Origin: a virus | Direction: 5' to 3' (one strand) | IMG/VR virus record: IMGVR_UViG_3300020171_000035 | Location: 1-55,168 of that record | DNA length: 55,168 nt | Shown here: in pieces, positions 46,621 through 52,600 of the stretch | Position numbering within the stretch: the stretch's first letter is position 1 | Layout of the letters: each line of letters starts with the position of its first letter | Program-made: the position numbers and the translations under genes | The notes under the pieces: generated by a model | Told to the model about the DNA's origin: nothing | Databases searched by the model: none | The model's input: the letters and a program-made list of their open reading frames with translations, nothing else

Positions 46621-47098
46621 AAAACGCATAGCGTGGAATAAGGGATTAACCAAAGAAACGGATGAACGTGTTAAAAAATATGTAGATAATGGAAGTGGAT
46701 TACCCAAGGGTCACATTCCATGGAATAAGGGATTATTGGGATATAATAAAGATGTCGTTCATACACCAGAATGGAACGCAAGGGTGTCCATCGGGGTGAA
46801 ACGGTATTATTCGGATAAGCTAAAAACTACCAGATGTGGTCCGCTCGGACGTACGTGGACTCAAGGCATTATGGAGCGAGATTTTTGGATATGTAGGGTG
46901 TGTGGCAAGCCCGCCGTGATTGCACATCATATTTGTCCATGGAAAGAATTTCCAGAATATACGCTGGAAGCGTGGAATGGTGTATCAGTTTGTAAGGGGT
47001 GTCATAATAGGGTCCACAATCTTAAGGTCGGTATCGAAAAATTATGGATCATAACACGTCAAGACCTTGCCCTCATATTTCCTCTGGCTCCGCAATAA
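46613..47098 (+). CDS. NUMOD3-HNH homing endonuclease
   Basis: ATG 46613 overlaps the integrase stop by 8 bases and has GGAGAGGGAG upstream. Two AWNKGLTKETD/PWNKGLLG repeats (residues 6-16 and about 36-43) are NUMOD3-type DNA-binding motifs. An HNH core follows: ICRVCGKPAVIAHHICPW, then WNGVSVCKGCHNRVHNL. The gene overlaps the convergent gene by 26 bases. It is a free-standing homing nuclease that may target the phage integrase region of a relative. Confidence 0.85.
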   Translation: MNRKRIAWNKGLTKETDERVKKYVDNGSGLPKGHIPWNKGLLGYNKDVVHTPEWNARVSIGVKRYYSDKLKTTRCGPLGRTWTQGIMERDFWICRVCGKPAVIAHHICPWKEFPEYTLEAWNGVSVCKGCHNRVHNLKVGIEKLWIITRQDLALIFPLAPQ

Positions 47099-47471
47099 AC
47101 AACTTCCCAAGCTCTCCCAGCTTACCAAACCACTCCGCCTTTTCCAGCATTTCTTGCTGTGCAATGGACCTCATCGACTTCAATGTTCCACCCTCGGTCA
47201 TTACGTGACGTTCCAGACACATCTCCGTTCCGTTCCACATCTTCAGGCCAAGCGTGGTAGGATCGGGGGATTCCCCCTGGGACCTCATAGATCGTATCCA
47301 TTCTGACACCCCCAAACTCAGCATAACACTACACGCCCTGGAAAAGATATAGGTATCTGGTATATGCTTTAAGGCGTTACATGCCTGGCTCATACCGTAA
47401 CTATCAATCTGTAATGCGATGATGGAGGTTAGCTGAATATCATCTGGCAAATTAGAGATTGTGTTATACAT
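47073..47471 (-). CDS. Hypothetical helical protein
   Basis: The 132 residues are mostly helices (DDIQLTSIIALQIDSYGMSQ; ACSVMLSLGVSEWIRSMRSQ; SIAQQEMLEKAEWFGKLGEL). It has a GGGGGGTGAT ribosome site. It is the last gene of the leftward unit from the 48193 promoter and overlaps the end of the NUMOD3-HNH gene. The function is unknown. Confidence 0.55.
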   Translation of the reverse strand: MYNTISNLPDDIQLTSIIALQIDSYGMSQACNALKHIPDTYIFSRACSVMLSLGVSEWIRSMRSQGESPDPTTLGLKMWNGTEMCLERHVMTEGGTLKSMRSIAQQEMLEKAEWFGKLGELGKLFIAEPEEI

Positions 47472-47487
47472 TTAGTTATCACCCCCC

Positions 47488-47604
47488 CTAATATGATGTT
47501 CCACACCCCACACATTTCCAGTGGGGGTAAACGTTAAGTGTCATACAGTTAATGCATAACCACACAAACGGACCCTTACACTTCTTTCGTTTCACATTTT
47601 TCAC
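47488..47604 (-). CDS. 38-residue zinc-ribbon protein
   Basis: GTG 47604 has GGAGG (47614-47618) 9 bases upstream and overlaps the previous gene by 29 bases. The peptide has a basic start (KNVKRKKC), then WLCINC and KCVGCGTSY, two CxxC knuckles 11-12 residues apart. It fills the only gap between its neighbours. It is probably zinc-binding and has unknown function. Confidence 0.5.
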   Translation of the reverse strand: MKNVKRKKCKGPFVWLCINCMTLNVYPHWKCVGCGTSY

Positions 47605-47869
47605 AGCGATATGCCTCCATTACGTTAGGATAAGAGAATCGTATATCGAGCCATTCCCCGCACGTATCGCACTTGCCGGCATATTGAATTGGGATCATAT
47701 CTTCTGATTGACAGCAAGTCGTAACCTCTATTGGCCGAATATACTCCGGGTGCGTTAGGTGGTCGAGATCATCAAATCTACCATGTTTGTCCACCACAAT
47801 CGTGGTAGACAATCTCCAGCACTTCATGCACACTCCGTAGCTATCTCTTGCTATTTTATAATGATTCAT
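47576..47869 (-). CDS. Double zinc-ribbon protein
   Basis: The 97 residues have CMKC near the start, TCC, then CDTC and CEKC near the end: at least three cysteine pairs and possibly two zinc sites. GVCMKCWRLSTTIVVDKHG and KCDTCGEWLDIRF look like treble-clef knuckles. The function is unknown; nucleic-acid or protein binding is likely. Confidence 0.6.
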   Translation of the reverse strand: MNHYKIARDSYGVCMKCWRLSTTIVVDKHGRFDDLDHLTHPEYIRPIEVTTCCQSEDMIPIQYAGKCDTCGEWLDIRFSYPNVMEAYRCEKCETKEV

Positions 47870-47878
47870 TTTGTACCC

Positions 47879-48145
47879 CTATTTTGTAATTAAAGACCTT
47901 AAAAACTCCTGAGAATACTCCCCACTTTTGTACACTTTGACCGTAGCACATAACCTCTCATTGGCAGCCACCATGTATTTATCAAGCAATCTCTGAATTT
48001 CTGTGCATTCCCTGATGTATCCGTCCCCGGACATGAGGTCTTCCTCGCCCTCCACTTCGTCATTAGGGGGATCATCATAGAAACCGTCACTGTTAACCTT
48101 AGATAGGTCCCCCTTTGATATTTTAGAGTCCACCCTGTCAAGCAT
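47879..48145 (-). CDS. Small acidic protein
   Basis: The 88 residues are acidic in the first half (DDPPNDEVEGEEDLMSGDGY) and helical in the second (CTEIQRLLDKYMVAANERLC). It is the first gene behind the leftward promoter at 48171-48198. The function is unknown; the acidic block could mimic DNA, but this is only composition. Confidence 0.5.
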   Translation of the reverse strand: MLDRVDSKISKGDLSKVNSDGFYDDPPNDEVEGEEDLMSGDGYIRECTEIQRLLDKYMVAANERLCATVKVYKSGEYSQEFLRSLITK

Positions 48146-48170
48146 GTAGCACCCCCTTTCGGATAGTAAT

Positions 48171-48198
48171 ATTTTACACCATCTTTTTAGATTGTCAA
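48171..48198 (-). promoter_or_regulatory. Leftward promoter of the 47.1-48.1 kb genes
   Basis: On the minus strand, TTGACA (48193-48198), 16 bases, TAAAAT (48171-48176). Both boxes are close to consensus. It lies in the 41-base gap between the 48145 and 48187 gene ends and splits the small-gene block into two units. Confidence 0.72.
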
Positions 48199-48387
48199 GT
48201 AATCATCCTCCTGATGATTTATGGTAGATTCATCAGTTTGTAGTGCAGACCATTCAAGCAAACTCAGGATAGATGCCTTACTGGGTAACAACAAAGAATT
48301 ATGCATTATCGCATCGGCCAGTAATTCATCGAGAGCCTGGTGTAGTTTCCGATGTTTTCTTACGTGTCTGTATTTTTTCCATTCCAC
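48187..48387 (-). CDS. Small hypothetical protein
   Basis: It starts at GTG 48387 with GAGGTG upstream and overlaps the previous gene by 62 bases in another frame. The 66 residues are basic at the start (EWKKYRHVRKHRKLHQALDE), then helical and acidic. The long overlap is unusual, so one of the two frames could be spurious. The end overlaps the promoter at 48193. Confidence 0.4.
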   Translation of the reverse strand: MEWKKYRHVRKHRKLHQALDELLADAIMHNSLLLPSKASILSLLEWSALQTDESTINHQEDDYLTI

Positions 48388-48544
48388 CTTGGATCACCTC
48401 TATTTTTTGTAATTTCTCAATTTTCTTCATCTCCACCCTGAAACACTTCGGACAATATCCATGAGTGACAGACTTATCCTTAAATGGTTCCTTCTCTCCG
48501 AATATCACCCAACATATACAGCATTGACGCACCAACTCAATCAC
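48326..48544 (-). CDS. Conserved small zinc protein (GEKEP-x-K-D-K-S-V-THG family)
   Basis: The 72 residues contain CCICWVIFGEKEPFKDKSVT then HGYCPKCFRVEM. The order C-x-x-C, G-E-K-E-P, D-K-x-V-T-H-G-x-C-P-x-C is a recurrent small phage and bacterial motif with an expected zinc site. The C-terminal 40 residues are charged helix. The function is unknown. Confidence 0.6.
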   Translation of the reverse strand: MIELVRQCCICWVIFGEKEPFKDKSVTHGYCPKCFRVEMKKIEKLQKIEVIQGGMEKIQTRKKTSETTPGSR

Positions 48545-48581
48545 CTCCTATTGAAATTGAATAATTCAAGTTGAATAATGG

Positions 48582-48839
48582 CTAGCACTCCCTGCACTCC
48601 ACACAGTCGCAAAGTGGTCGGGTGCAGACTTCCCCCCTACAATATAGGGCCACAGCCTCGCCTCCAATTTCAATACTATTGGGTAATGGGTAGGCATTAA
48701 TCGCTACGGTCTCTAAGCATACTTTACATTGGGAATATGCCTTACTAATGTTTCCATAATTCTTGAAATGTTCCATCTTATGCCCTCTAAATCTACACGA
48801 TTCAAGGGCTTCCCGCTTTAATCTTTCAATTTTTCTCAT
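48582..48839 (-). CDS. Conserved small cysteine-rich protein
   Basis: GGAGGTGA precedes ATG 48839; the upstream GTG lies inside this site. The 85 residues include SCRFRGHKMEHF, CKVC and INAYPLPNSIEIGGEAVALY, then a cysteine-rich tail CTRPLCDCVECREC. The first part matches a recurrent phage small protein (F-R-G-H-x-M, P-L-P-N-x-I-x-I-x-G-x-A-V-A-L). The tail is an addition. It is probably metal-binding. Confidence 0.6.
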   Translation of the reverse strand: MRKIERLKREALESCRFRGHKMEHFKNYGNISKAYSQCKVCLETVAINAYPLPNSIEIGGEAVALYCRGEVCTRPLCDCVECREC

Positions 48840-48851
48840 CTTTATCACCTC

Positions 48852-49055
48852 CTATTTTATTGTGACCTTTTTATTAAGGATAAACTTTCTGGGACTAAAT
48901 TCGTTTCCATCCCTATTAAGCTTTTCGATGAGGGTAATCTCATCTTCAGAAACGCCCCCCTTATCCATCATTAACCCCTCAAGGGCATCTTCCCACGCCT
49001 CATCCGGGGTTTCTCCCATAGCATTTAGGGTGACCGTAAATTCATAACGCTTCAT
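48852..49055 (-). CDS. Conserved small phage protein
   Basis: GGAGGTGA precedes ATG 49055. The 67 residues (MKRYEFTVTLNAMGETPDEA, WEDALEGLMMDKG) are strand, helix and strand. The F-T-V-T-L, G-x-T-x-x-E-A-W-x-D-A pattern recurs in small proteins of phages. It overlaps the previous gene by 14 bases. The function is unknown. Confidence 0.58.
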   Translation of the reverse strand: MKRYEFTVTLNAMGETPDEAWEDALEGLMMDKGGVSEDEITLIEKLNRDGNEFSPRKFILNKKVTIK

Positions 49056-49242
49056 TTTTATCACCTCCCCCTTTCAAATTCTTCATCCTCTCTGATCTCT
49101 TTATCCTCTCTTCATCGGAGATATTTATAACCCTTACCACCTGGCATTTCTCACGTATCCGCTTACACGTTCCAGCGGATAAGTTCCGGTCACACACTAT
49201 TTCATCCATTCTTTGCTCCTTACTATCACACCATCTGAACAT
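49042..49242 (-). CDS. Small basic protein
   Basis: GAGGTGAT precedes ATG 49242. The 66 residues have CDRNLSAGTCKRIREKC and a very basic tail (RIKRSERMKNLKGGGDK). It could bind nucleic acid. The family is unknown. It overlaps the next gene by 14 bases. Confidence 0.48.
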   Translation of the reverse strand: MFRWCDSKEQRMDEIVCDRNLSAGTCKRIREKCQVVRVINISDEERIKRSERMKNLKGGGDKNEAL

Positions 49243-49251
49243 TTTATCACC

Positions 49252-49413
49252 TCAATTAAATTCTACGATTTGATATTCCCATGAGCAATTTTTCTTAGCG
49301 TATCTTTCCGCTTTTTTCTTGGTATCGAAAGAAATGGACCCCCCACTTTCGTCCGGGTCCAATATAACCTGAACATACGGTAAACAACCCAAGATTTCAA
49401 TAATGAAAAACAT
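49252..49413 (-). CDS. Small hypothetical protein (53 residues)
   Basis: A strong GGGAGGTGA site precedes ATG 49413. The peptide (MFFIIEILGCLPYVQVILDP, ESGGSISFDTKKKAERYAKK, WEYQIVEFN) is a compact strand-helix-strand unit with the F-D-T-K-K-K-A-E-x-Y motif. It fills a gap between genes of the same operon. The function is unknown. Confidence 0.6.
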   Translation of the reverse strand: MFFIIEILGCLPYVQVILDPDESGGSISFDTKKKAERYAKKNCSWEYQIVEFN

Positions 49414-49415
49414 AG

Positions 49416-49772
49416 TCAATCACCTCCCTTTAAAAGATTTTTCTCAATATACCGATACGCCTGCTCTCGATTACTGAACCTTTGGAATCCATCTCCATCA
49501 TTTATCTTGACATTACGAATGTCGCCTTCAAGATTAAATAACCGGATGGTCCATTTCCGGGGTTCCCTATAATCGGTAAAAACCGACACAAACCTTTCGC
49601 TGGTAACAAAGTAAACACCCTCCGGGGCCTCGAATATTCGGGGTTCCAGCTTAGACTTGAACCCCTTCATCGTTAAGCGGTCAAAGAAATGGCTTCCGGT
49701 GACTTTCGCAACGGCAACCAATTCTTCGGAGTTCCTGATTTGATAATGGTTTCCTTCGATTGTAAATTCCAT
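49416..49772 (-). CDS. Hypothetical beta-rich protein
   Basis: GGGGGGAA precedes ATG 49772. The 118 residues form strands (MEFTIEGNHYQIRNSEELVA; GVYFVTSERFVSVFTDYREP) and a final helix (RFSNREQAYRYIEKNLLKG). There is no cysteine or membrane segment. It follows the amber-interrupted gene and is in the same leftward unit. Confidence 0.55.
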   Translation of the reverse strand: MEFTIEGNHYQIRNSEELVAVAKVTGSHFFDRLTMKGFKSKLEPRIFEAPEGVYFVTSERFVSVFTDYREPRKWTIRLFNLEGDIRNVKINDGDGFQRFSNREQAYRYIEKNLLKGGD

Positions 49773-49774
49773 TT

Positions 49775-49981
49775 TTAGTTCCCCCCCTTTCTATTGATAA
49801 TTCCGGCCTCAATCAACGCCATTGCAGTCCTACCGAGGCATCCCTGAAGTGTCCAGGCCATTCCAGTATCGACGAGATACTGCTATGCCTCAACCTGCTC
49901 TTCCCTGCTTGCACCCTCACCCTCACAAAATCCCTCAGCGATAGCTGTTGCTAAATAAGGTGTCATTTTAATCTTTTTCAT
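49775..49981 (-). pseudogene. Conserved small phage protein interrupted by an in-frame TAG
   Basis: ATG 49981 has GGGAGG 9 bases upstream. The frame runs 32 codons to a TAG (49883-49885) and then continues open for 35 codons to TAA 49775-49777. Read through, the residues around the TAG are EEQVEA-(stop)-QYLVDTGMAW, followed by TLQGCLGRTAMALIEAGII. The recurrent phage family I know here has A-W-Q-Y-L-V-D-T-G, so TAG (TGG with one base change) replaces the conserved tryptophan. Other genes in the window end in TAG, so the codon is not globally reassigned. It is a nonsense mutation, a suppressed amber or a sequencing error. Confidence 0.72.
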
Positions 49982-49996
49982 TTTTCAATACCTCCC

Positions 49997-50024
49997 GGAG
50001 ATGAGGACCGGAATCCTCACCTCC
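49997..50024 (-). other. Hairpin just upstream of the amber gene's ribosome site
   Basis: On the minus strand GGAGGTGAGGA, TTCCGG, TCCTCATCTCC form an 11-bp stem with one G-T pair and a 6-base loop. The 5' arm contains a Shine-Dalgarno-like GGAGGTGA with no start near it. The 3' arm lies directly beside the true GGGAGG. It could influence ribosome access or be a processing site. Confidence 0.5.
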
Positions 50025-50040
50025 TATATTTTATTATGTA

Positions 50041-50175
50041 TTACTTCCCGGAGAAAGATGTTAAACCACCCCTTACCATAAATCGAACCCCGGTATATAA
50101 ATCTTTATATACCTCGAATGTGGTTCCGAACCTCCCCTCCATCTCTCCGACGTATAACAATCCTATCTTTTTCAT
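50041..50175 (-). CDS. Small hypothetical protein (44 residues)
   Basis: ATG 50175 overlaps the previous stop (ATGA). The peptide (MKKIGLLYVGEMEGRFGTTF, EVYKDLYTGVRFMVRGGLTS, FSGK) is a small beta structure with the pattern G-x-x-F-E-V-Y-x-D. Its stop is followed by a 17-base spacer and a hairpin. The function is unknown. Confidence 0.55.
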   Translation of the reverse strand: MKKIGLLYVGEMEGRFGTTFEVYKDLYTGVRFMVRGGLTSFSGK

Positions 50176-50414
50176 TCCCTATCACCCCCCTCTAATGGAA
50201 TATTTTTAAATGACTTCCGGGAATAGCCCCATTCCTTAATCATCATTTTTCTATGCTCCGGGTCATTACATTTACAGGACCCATCTTCCCGGTAATGCTC
50301 TGGAGCCATAATAAAAAACTGGCACTTTCCAATATCTGATTGTTTAATTAATCGAACATTTGTTACTGTTCCATCTGGAAATAATGTTCCGAATTGAATT
50401 TTATGCTCTTCCAT
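50172..50414 (-). CDS. Conserved small phage protein (HYR-x-D-G-x-C-x-C)
   Basis: AGGAGG precedes ATG 50414. The 80 residues contain PDGTVTNVRLIKQSDIGKC, FIMAPEHYREDGSCKCND and a W-x-Y near the end. The order (D-G-T, Q-S-D-I/L-x-K-C, I-M-x-P-x-H-Y-R-x-D-G-x-C-x-C) recurs in small proteins of phages and prophages. Cysteines and the histidine could bind zinc. The function is unknown. Confidence 0.65.
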   Translation of the reverse strand: MEEHKIQFGTLFPDGTVTNVRLIKQSDIGKCQFFIMAPEHYREDGSCKCNDPEHRKMMIKEWGYSRKSFKNIPLEGGDRE

Positions 50415-50439
50415 TTTACCATACCTCCTTATTATAGAT

Positions 50440-50805
50440 TTATTTAAGATATATCTCTTGACCATTCTCAATATCCCATATTGCAATTTGACCCTCAGTT
50501 AAACCTTTTTGAATTGCCTTATCCCGGTCCAGAACCCATACTGATATATCAATATAAACCTTTTCGTTTGCCTTGTCAAGCCATATACCAATGAATTGCT
50601 TATTATAAATTATCTCATATTGTATGAAAAGTTTATTGATAGTTAAGAATAAACTTTCAGGAGTGAAATTTTTAAGGTCAATAACTATACCCTGACCTCT
50701 TAATGAAACGAAAAAACCGGTTTGCTTCTTAACCTGAACCAACCGGGAAGTTAAGGTTATACCGCCATCTGTTAGGACATTGTGATATAATCTTTTGAAT
50801 TGCAT
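50440..50805 (-). CDS. Conserved phage protein (GIWLD...YID family)
   Basis: The 121 residues have GGITLTSRLVQVKKQTGFFV at the start, EIIYNKQFIGIWLDKANEKV and YIDISVWVLDRDKAIQKGLT in the centre, then GQIAIWDIENGQEI. This is a recurrent small-protein pattern in phages (G-x-W-x-D, Y-x-D-x-S, A-x-x-x-G-x-x-x-Q-x-A-I-W-D). It ends shortly before the 50414 gene. Its role is unknown. Confidence 0.62.
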   Translation of the reverse strand: MQFKRLYHNVLTDGGITLTSRLVQVKKQTGFFVSLRGQGIVIDLKNFTPESLFLTINKLFIQYEIIYNKQFIGIWLDKANEKVYIDISVWVLDRDKAIQKGLTEGQIAIWDIENGQEIYLK

Positions 50806-50817
50806 AAGACCTCCAAT

Positions 50818-51417
50818 TTAGAAGATTTTTAACTGTAGTTGACCAGTATATGAAGTCATTGACTTAACAATTCGATGGTATGTTAACCATACAATAGCTT
50901 GAAATTGACAAGGTAACAAGTCATACCGAATTGATAAATTCTTAATTTCGACCTTTAATGTTTCAATATGCTTAGGTGTCATAAACCTTTTAAGATTGTC
51001 AATATTTAGGTCATTATAAAAACAGGATAACATAAATCGATCAATAGTAATACAGCTATCGTCAAACGGATTAAGAAGATTAAAGTAAAATTGAACTACT
51101 TTCGGACCTCTTAAATGAGGAAAGACTTTTTTTGTCCTATAAATATTTAATGCCCTATAAATGTTTGCCTTATAGCAAGATGTTTTAATATGAGATAGTT
51201 TACCTTTGAACTTTAAAATATTATAGGTTAGGATAGTGTTTTGACTCCATGACAACCCCGGAGAGGTGACGGCTGTAATCCCGCAAACGATCTTCAGGGG
51301 CACGTTAAAATGTTCGGCCATGTCCTTTAGATAGTTATGACTGTCATTATACCAGTGAAAACCAGCGTTACGCTCGAATTGGTTTGCTTGTAGGAATGTT
51401 GATTCGAAGTTATTCAT
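50818..51417 (-). CDS. Conserved helical phage protein (DUF7178-like)
   Basis: The 199 residues open with AGFHWYNDSHNYLKDMAEHF, ITAVTSPGLSWSQNTILTYN and KANIYRALNI, then GPKVVQFYFNLLNPFDD and SCITIDRFML. The pattern G-x-x-W-Y, A-x-x-S-P-x-x-x-W-x-x-N, G-x-K-x-x-x-F-Y, V-T-I-D-R-x recurs in phage proteins of unknown function that look like helix-hairpin-helix glycosylase folds. No catalytic assignment is made. Confidence 0.6.
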   Translation of the reverse strand: MNNFESTFLQANQFERNAGFHWYNDSHNYLKDMAEHFNVPLKIVCGITAVTSPGLSWSQNTILTYNILKFKGKLSHIKTSCYKANIYRALNIYRTKKVFPHLRGPKVVQFYFNLLNPFDDSCITIDRFMLSCFYNDLNIDNLKRFMTPKHIETLKVEIKNLSIRYDLLPCQFQAIVWLTYHRIVKSMTSYTGQLQLKIF

Positions 51418-51418
51418 C

Positions 51419-51577
51419 TTACTTGACCTCTCGATATGATTTAACTTGATAACATAAATTACAAAGTTTAACCTTTAACTGCTCTTTGCATATATGGCAA
51501 TCACAATTAAAAACCGTAAACTTAGTTTCGCAACCCCTACAGGTTAATTCTTTTGAGGTCCAGAACTTTTTAACCAT
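51419..51577 (-). CDS. Zinc-ribbon protein at the head of the leftward small-gene operon
   Basis: ATG 51577 is chosen for GGAGGTT upstream; the longer frame to 51664 runs into the control region. The 52 residues hold CRGC, CHIC and CNLC, three CxxC pairs with KKF and KEL around them, so one or two zinc ions are likely. As the first gene next to the operator region it is a candidate for the local regulator, but it has no recognisable helix-turn-helix. Confidence 0.55.
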   Translation of the reverse strand: MVKKFWTSKELTCRGCETKFTVFNCDCHICKEQLKVKLCNLCYQVKSYREVK

Positions 51578-51702
51578 CTTTTTAACCTCCGTTTGAACCT
51601 TATTAATGCAAACGATATGCCAGAACACAATAAATCTTTCAAATATAAACCATAATAAATTCAATAGGTTAAAAATGGGTTAATTTCATGAGAAACGTCA
51701 GG

Positions 51703-51719
51703 TATGTAAAGTTTACATA
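51703..51719. promoter_or_regulatory. 17-bp perfect palindrome (operator candidate)
   Basis: TATGTAAAGTTTACATA reads the same on both strands around a central G. It is 126 bases upstream of the leftward gene start at 51577. It is a likely dimer-binding site. Confidence 0.55.
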
Positions 51720-51769
51720 GTACTTTAACTATAACCACTTAACTAATTGAATATATTAAATAAATACCC

Positions 51770-51852
51770 ATGACATTTATTGCATGGAGGGTCCAAAAAA
51801 CGTCACATGAAATGGAATGTTTCTGATAGACAGCTATGTGACCAAATGTCAT
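51770..51852. promoter_or_regulatory. Long-spaced inverted repeat
   Basis: ATGACATTT (51770-51778) and AAATGTCAT (51844-51852) are exact complements, 65 bases apart. The second copy abuts the tandem palindromes at 51857. Half-sites of one regulator, or looping, are possible. Confidence 0.4.
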
Positions 51853-51856
51853 AAAC

Positions 51857-51892
51857 TCGACAAAATTGTCGAAAGCTCGACAAAAATGTCGA
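51857..51892. promoter_or_regulatory. Two tandem palindromic operators
   Basis: TCGACAAAATTGTCGA (51857-51872) and TCGACAAAAATGTCGA (51877-51892) share TCGACA-4-TGTCGA and are centred 20 bases apart, about two helical turns. This spacing allows cooperative binding by two repressor dimers on one DNA face. It is the clearest operator pair in the window. Confidence 0.7.
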
Positions 51893-51950
51893 AGTATATA
51901 CAAAGGCAATACATTGCATAGCCATCCCTTTATATAGATAGCCTGTAATA

Positions 51951-51966
51951 ATTCTTAGATAAGAAT
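51951..51966. promoter_or_regulatory. 16-bp perfect palindrome
   Basis: ATTCTTA, GA, TAAGAAT is exactly symmetrical. A further CATTC/GAATG pair follows at 51967-51983. It could be another operator or a small hairpin in RNA. Confidence 0.45.
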
Positions 51967-52099
51967 CATTCTAAGCTGGAATGCCCTTCAAATGCTCACC
52001 ATCGTAACCTGCTGCCCGGAGCCATACCAATATGGACCGGGTTCGGGGTTAACCCATCATAACAAATCAATATAATAGTCAATACGTTAACCTGTTTAC

Positions 52100-52118
52100 A
52101 TTTCATAGTGTATGAAAT
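52100..52118. promoter_or_regulatory. 19-bp palindrome upstream of the rightward promoter
   Basis: ATTTCATAGTGTATGAAAT is symmetrical around GTG and ends 22 bases before the -35 at 52141. That position is typical for an activator or a repressor operator acting on this promoter. Confidence 0.55.
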
Positions 52119-52140
52119 TGAATTGATCTAAATGAATTAC

Positions 52141-52168
52141 TTGACACTCCCCGATGGTATGGTATGAT
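52141..52168 (+). promoter_or_regulatory. Rightward promoter of the 52.3-55 kb genes
   Basis: TTGACA (52141-52146), 16 bases, TATGAT (52163-52168). The -35 is perfect and the -10 has five of six matches. The transcript would start near 52175 and immediately enter the structured leader. Confidence 0.8.
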
Positions 52169-52174
52169 GATCGT

Positions 52175-52285
52175 AACCGGGGGAGCAGTCGAGAGGGCCC
52201 CGAATAGGTAGTAAACCCGTCCCCCTATGGTTCTCTCTATCACACGGTGCGTCTATAACCCCCGGGGCCCGGGGGCACTCTTTTT
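52175..52285 (+). ncRNA. Attenuator-like leader RNA
   Basis: Near the end, CCCCCGG (52259-52265) and CCGGGGG (52269-52275) form a terminator stem followed by CACTC and TTTTT (52281-52285). The same CCCCCGG can instead pair with CCGGGGG at 52177-52183 near the 5' end, which would break the terminator. Inner stems GAGAG/CTCTC (52191-52195 with 52233-52237) and ATAGG/CCTAT (52204-52208 with 52224-52228) give the fold a core. This is the layout of a conditional terminator; a stand-alone small RNA of about 110 bases is the alternative. Confidence 0.6.
52259..52285 (+). terminator. Intrinsic terminator of the leader
   Basis: A 7-bp all-GC stem with a 3-base loop, then a 5-base spacer and TTTTT. 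The spacer makes it weaker than a standard intrinsic terminator. It lies 58 bases before the first gene of the operon. Confidence 0.6.
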
Positions 52286-52343
52286 GGACTTTTACTGCGT
52301 AGAAAAGTGGGTGGTATGAAAAATTATTCCTCATGGAGGTGAC

Positions 52344-52511
52344 ATGAAAATATTACTTGAGTGTCCAGATGCTTACGGGAACTTTATTTTTCAAAAAGAT
52401 ACTGTATGGAATATAAAATTTGATTCGTATCCATCACAATATTGTCATTTTACAGTTTTGGATATTATCTCACCTGATCCGTCGCAACCTTTCGACGAAT
52501 GGAACTGGTGA
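52344..52511 (+). CDS. Small hypothetical protein (55 residues)
   Basis: GGAGGTGAC precedes ATG 52344. The peptide (MKILLECPDAYGNFIFQKDT, VWNIKFDSYPSQYCHFTVLD) is a strand-rich fold with a C-terminal FDEWNW. It is the first gene after the attenuator. The family is unknown. Confidence 0.55.
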   Translation: MKILLECPDAYGNFIFQKDTVWNIKFDSYPSQYCHFTVLDIISPDPSQPFDEWNW

Positions 52512-52600
52512 TACCCGGGGGCAGTCCCTAAATAAATCCGAATCCGTATAAAAAGGGTGGTACCAAATAATTTTTTTAAAATTTCAGGAGGGAAATGGAA

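Larger units (their letters stand above)
51578..52343. other. Operator-rich control region between divergent operons
   Basis: No gene is visible in about 770 bases. It holds several exact palindromes (listed separately), a rightward promoter at 52141-52168 and an attenuator-like leader. I see no convincing leftward promoter for the 51577 gene; TTGAAA with a weak CATATC box is the best candidate. No tRNA was recognised. Confidence 0.6.

Noticed and set aside
49775-49981. Genome-wide TAG recoding
   Set aside because: Several solid genes, including the giant virion gene and the integrase, end at TAG at sensible positions before the next gene.
52010-52060. tRNA-like sequence (GGTTCGGGGTTAACCC region)
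   Set aside because: The T-arm-like segment has no matching acceptor or anticodon stem on either strand.
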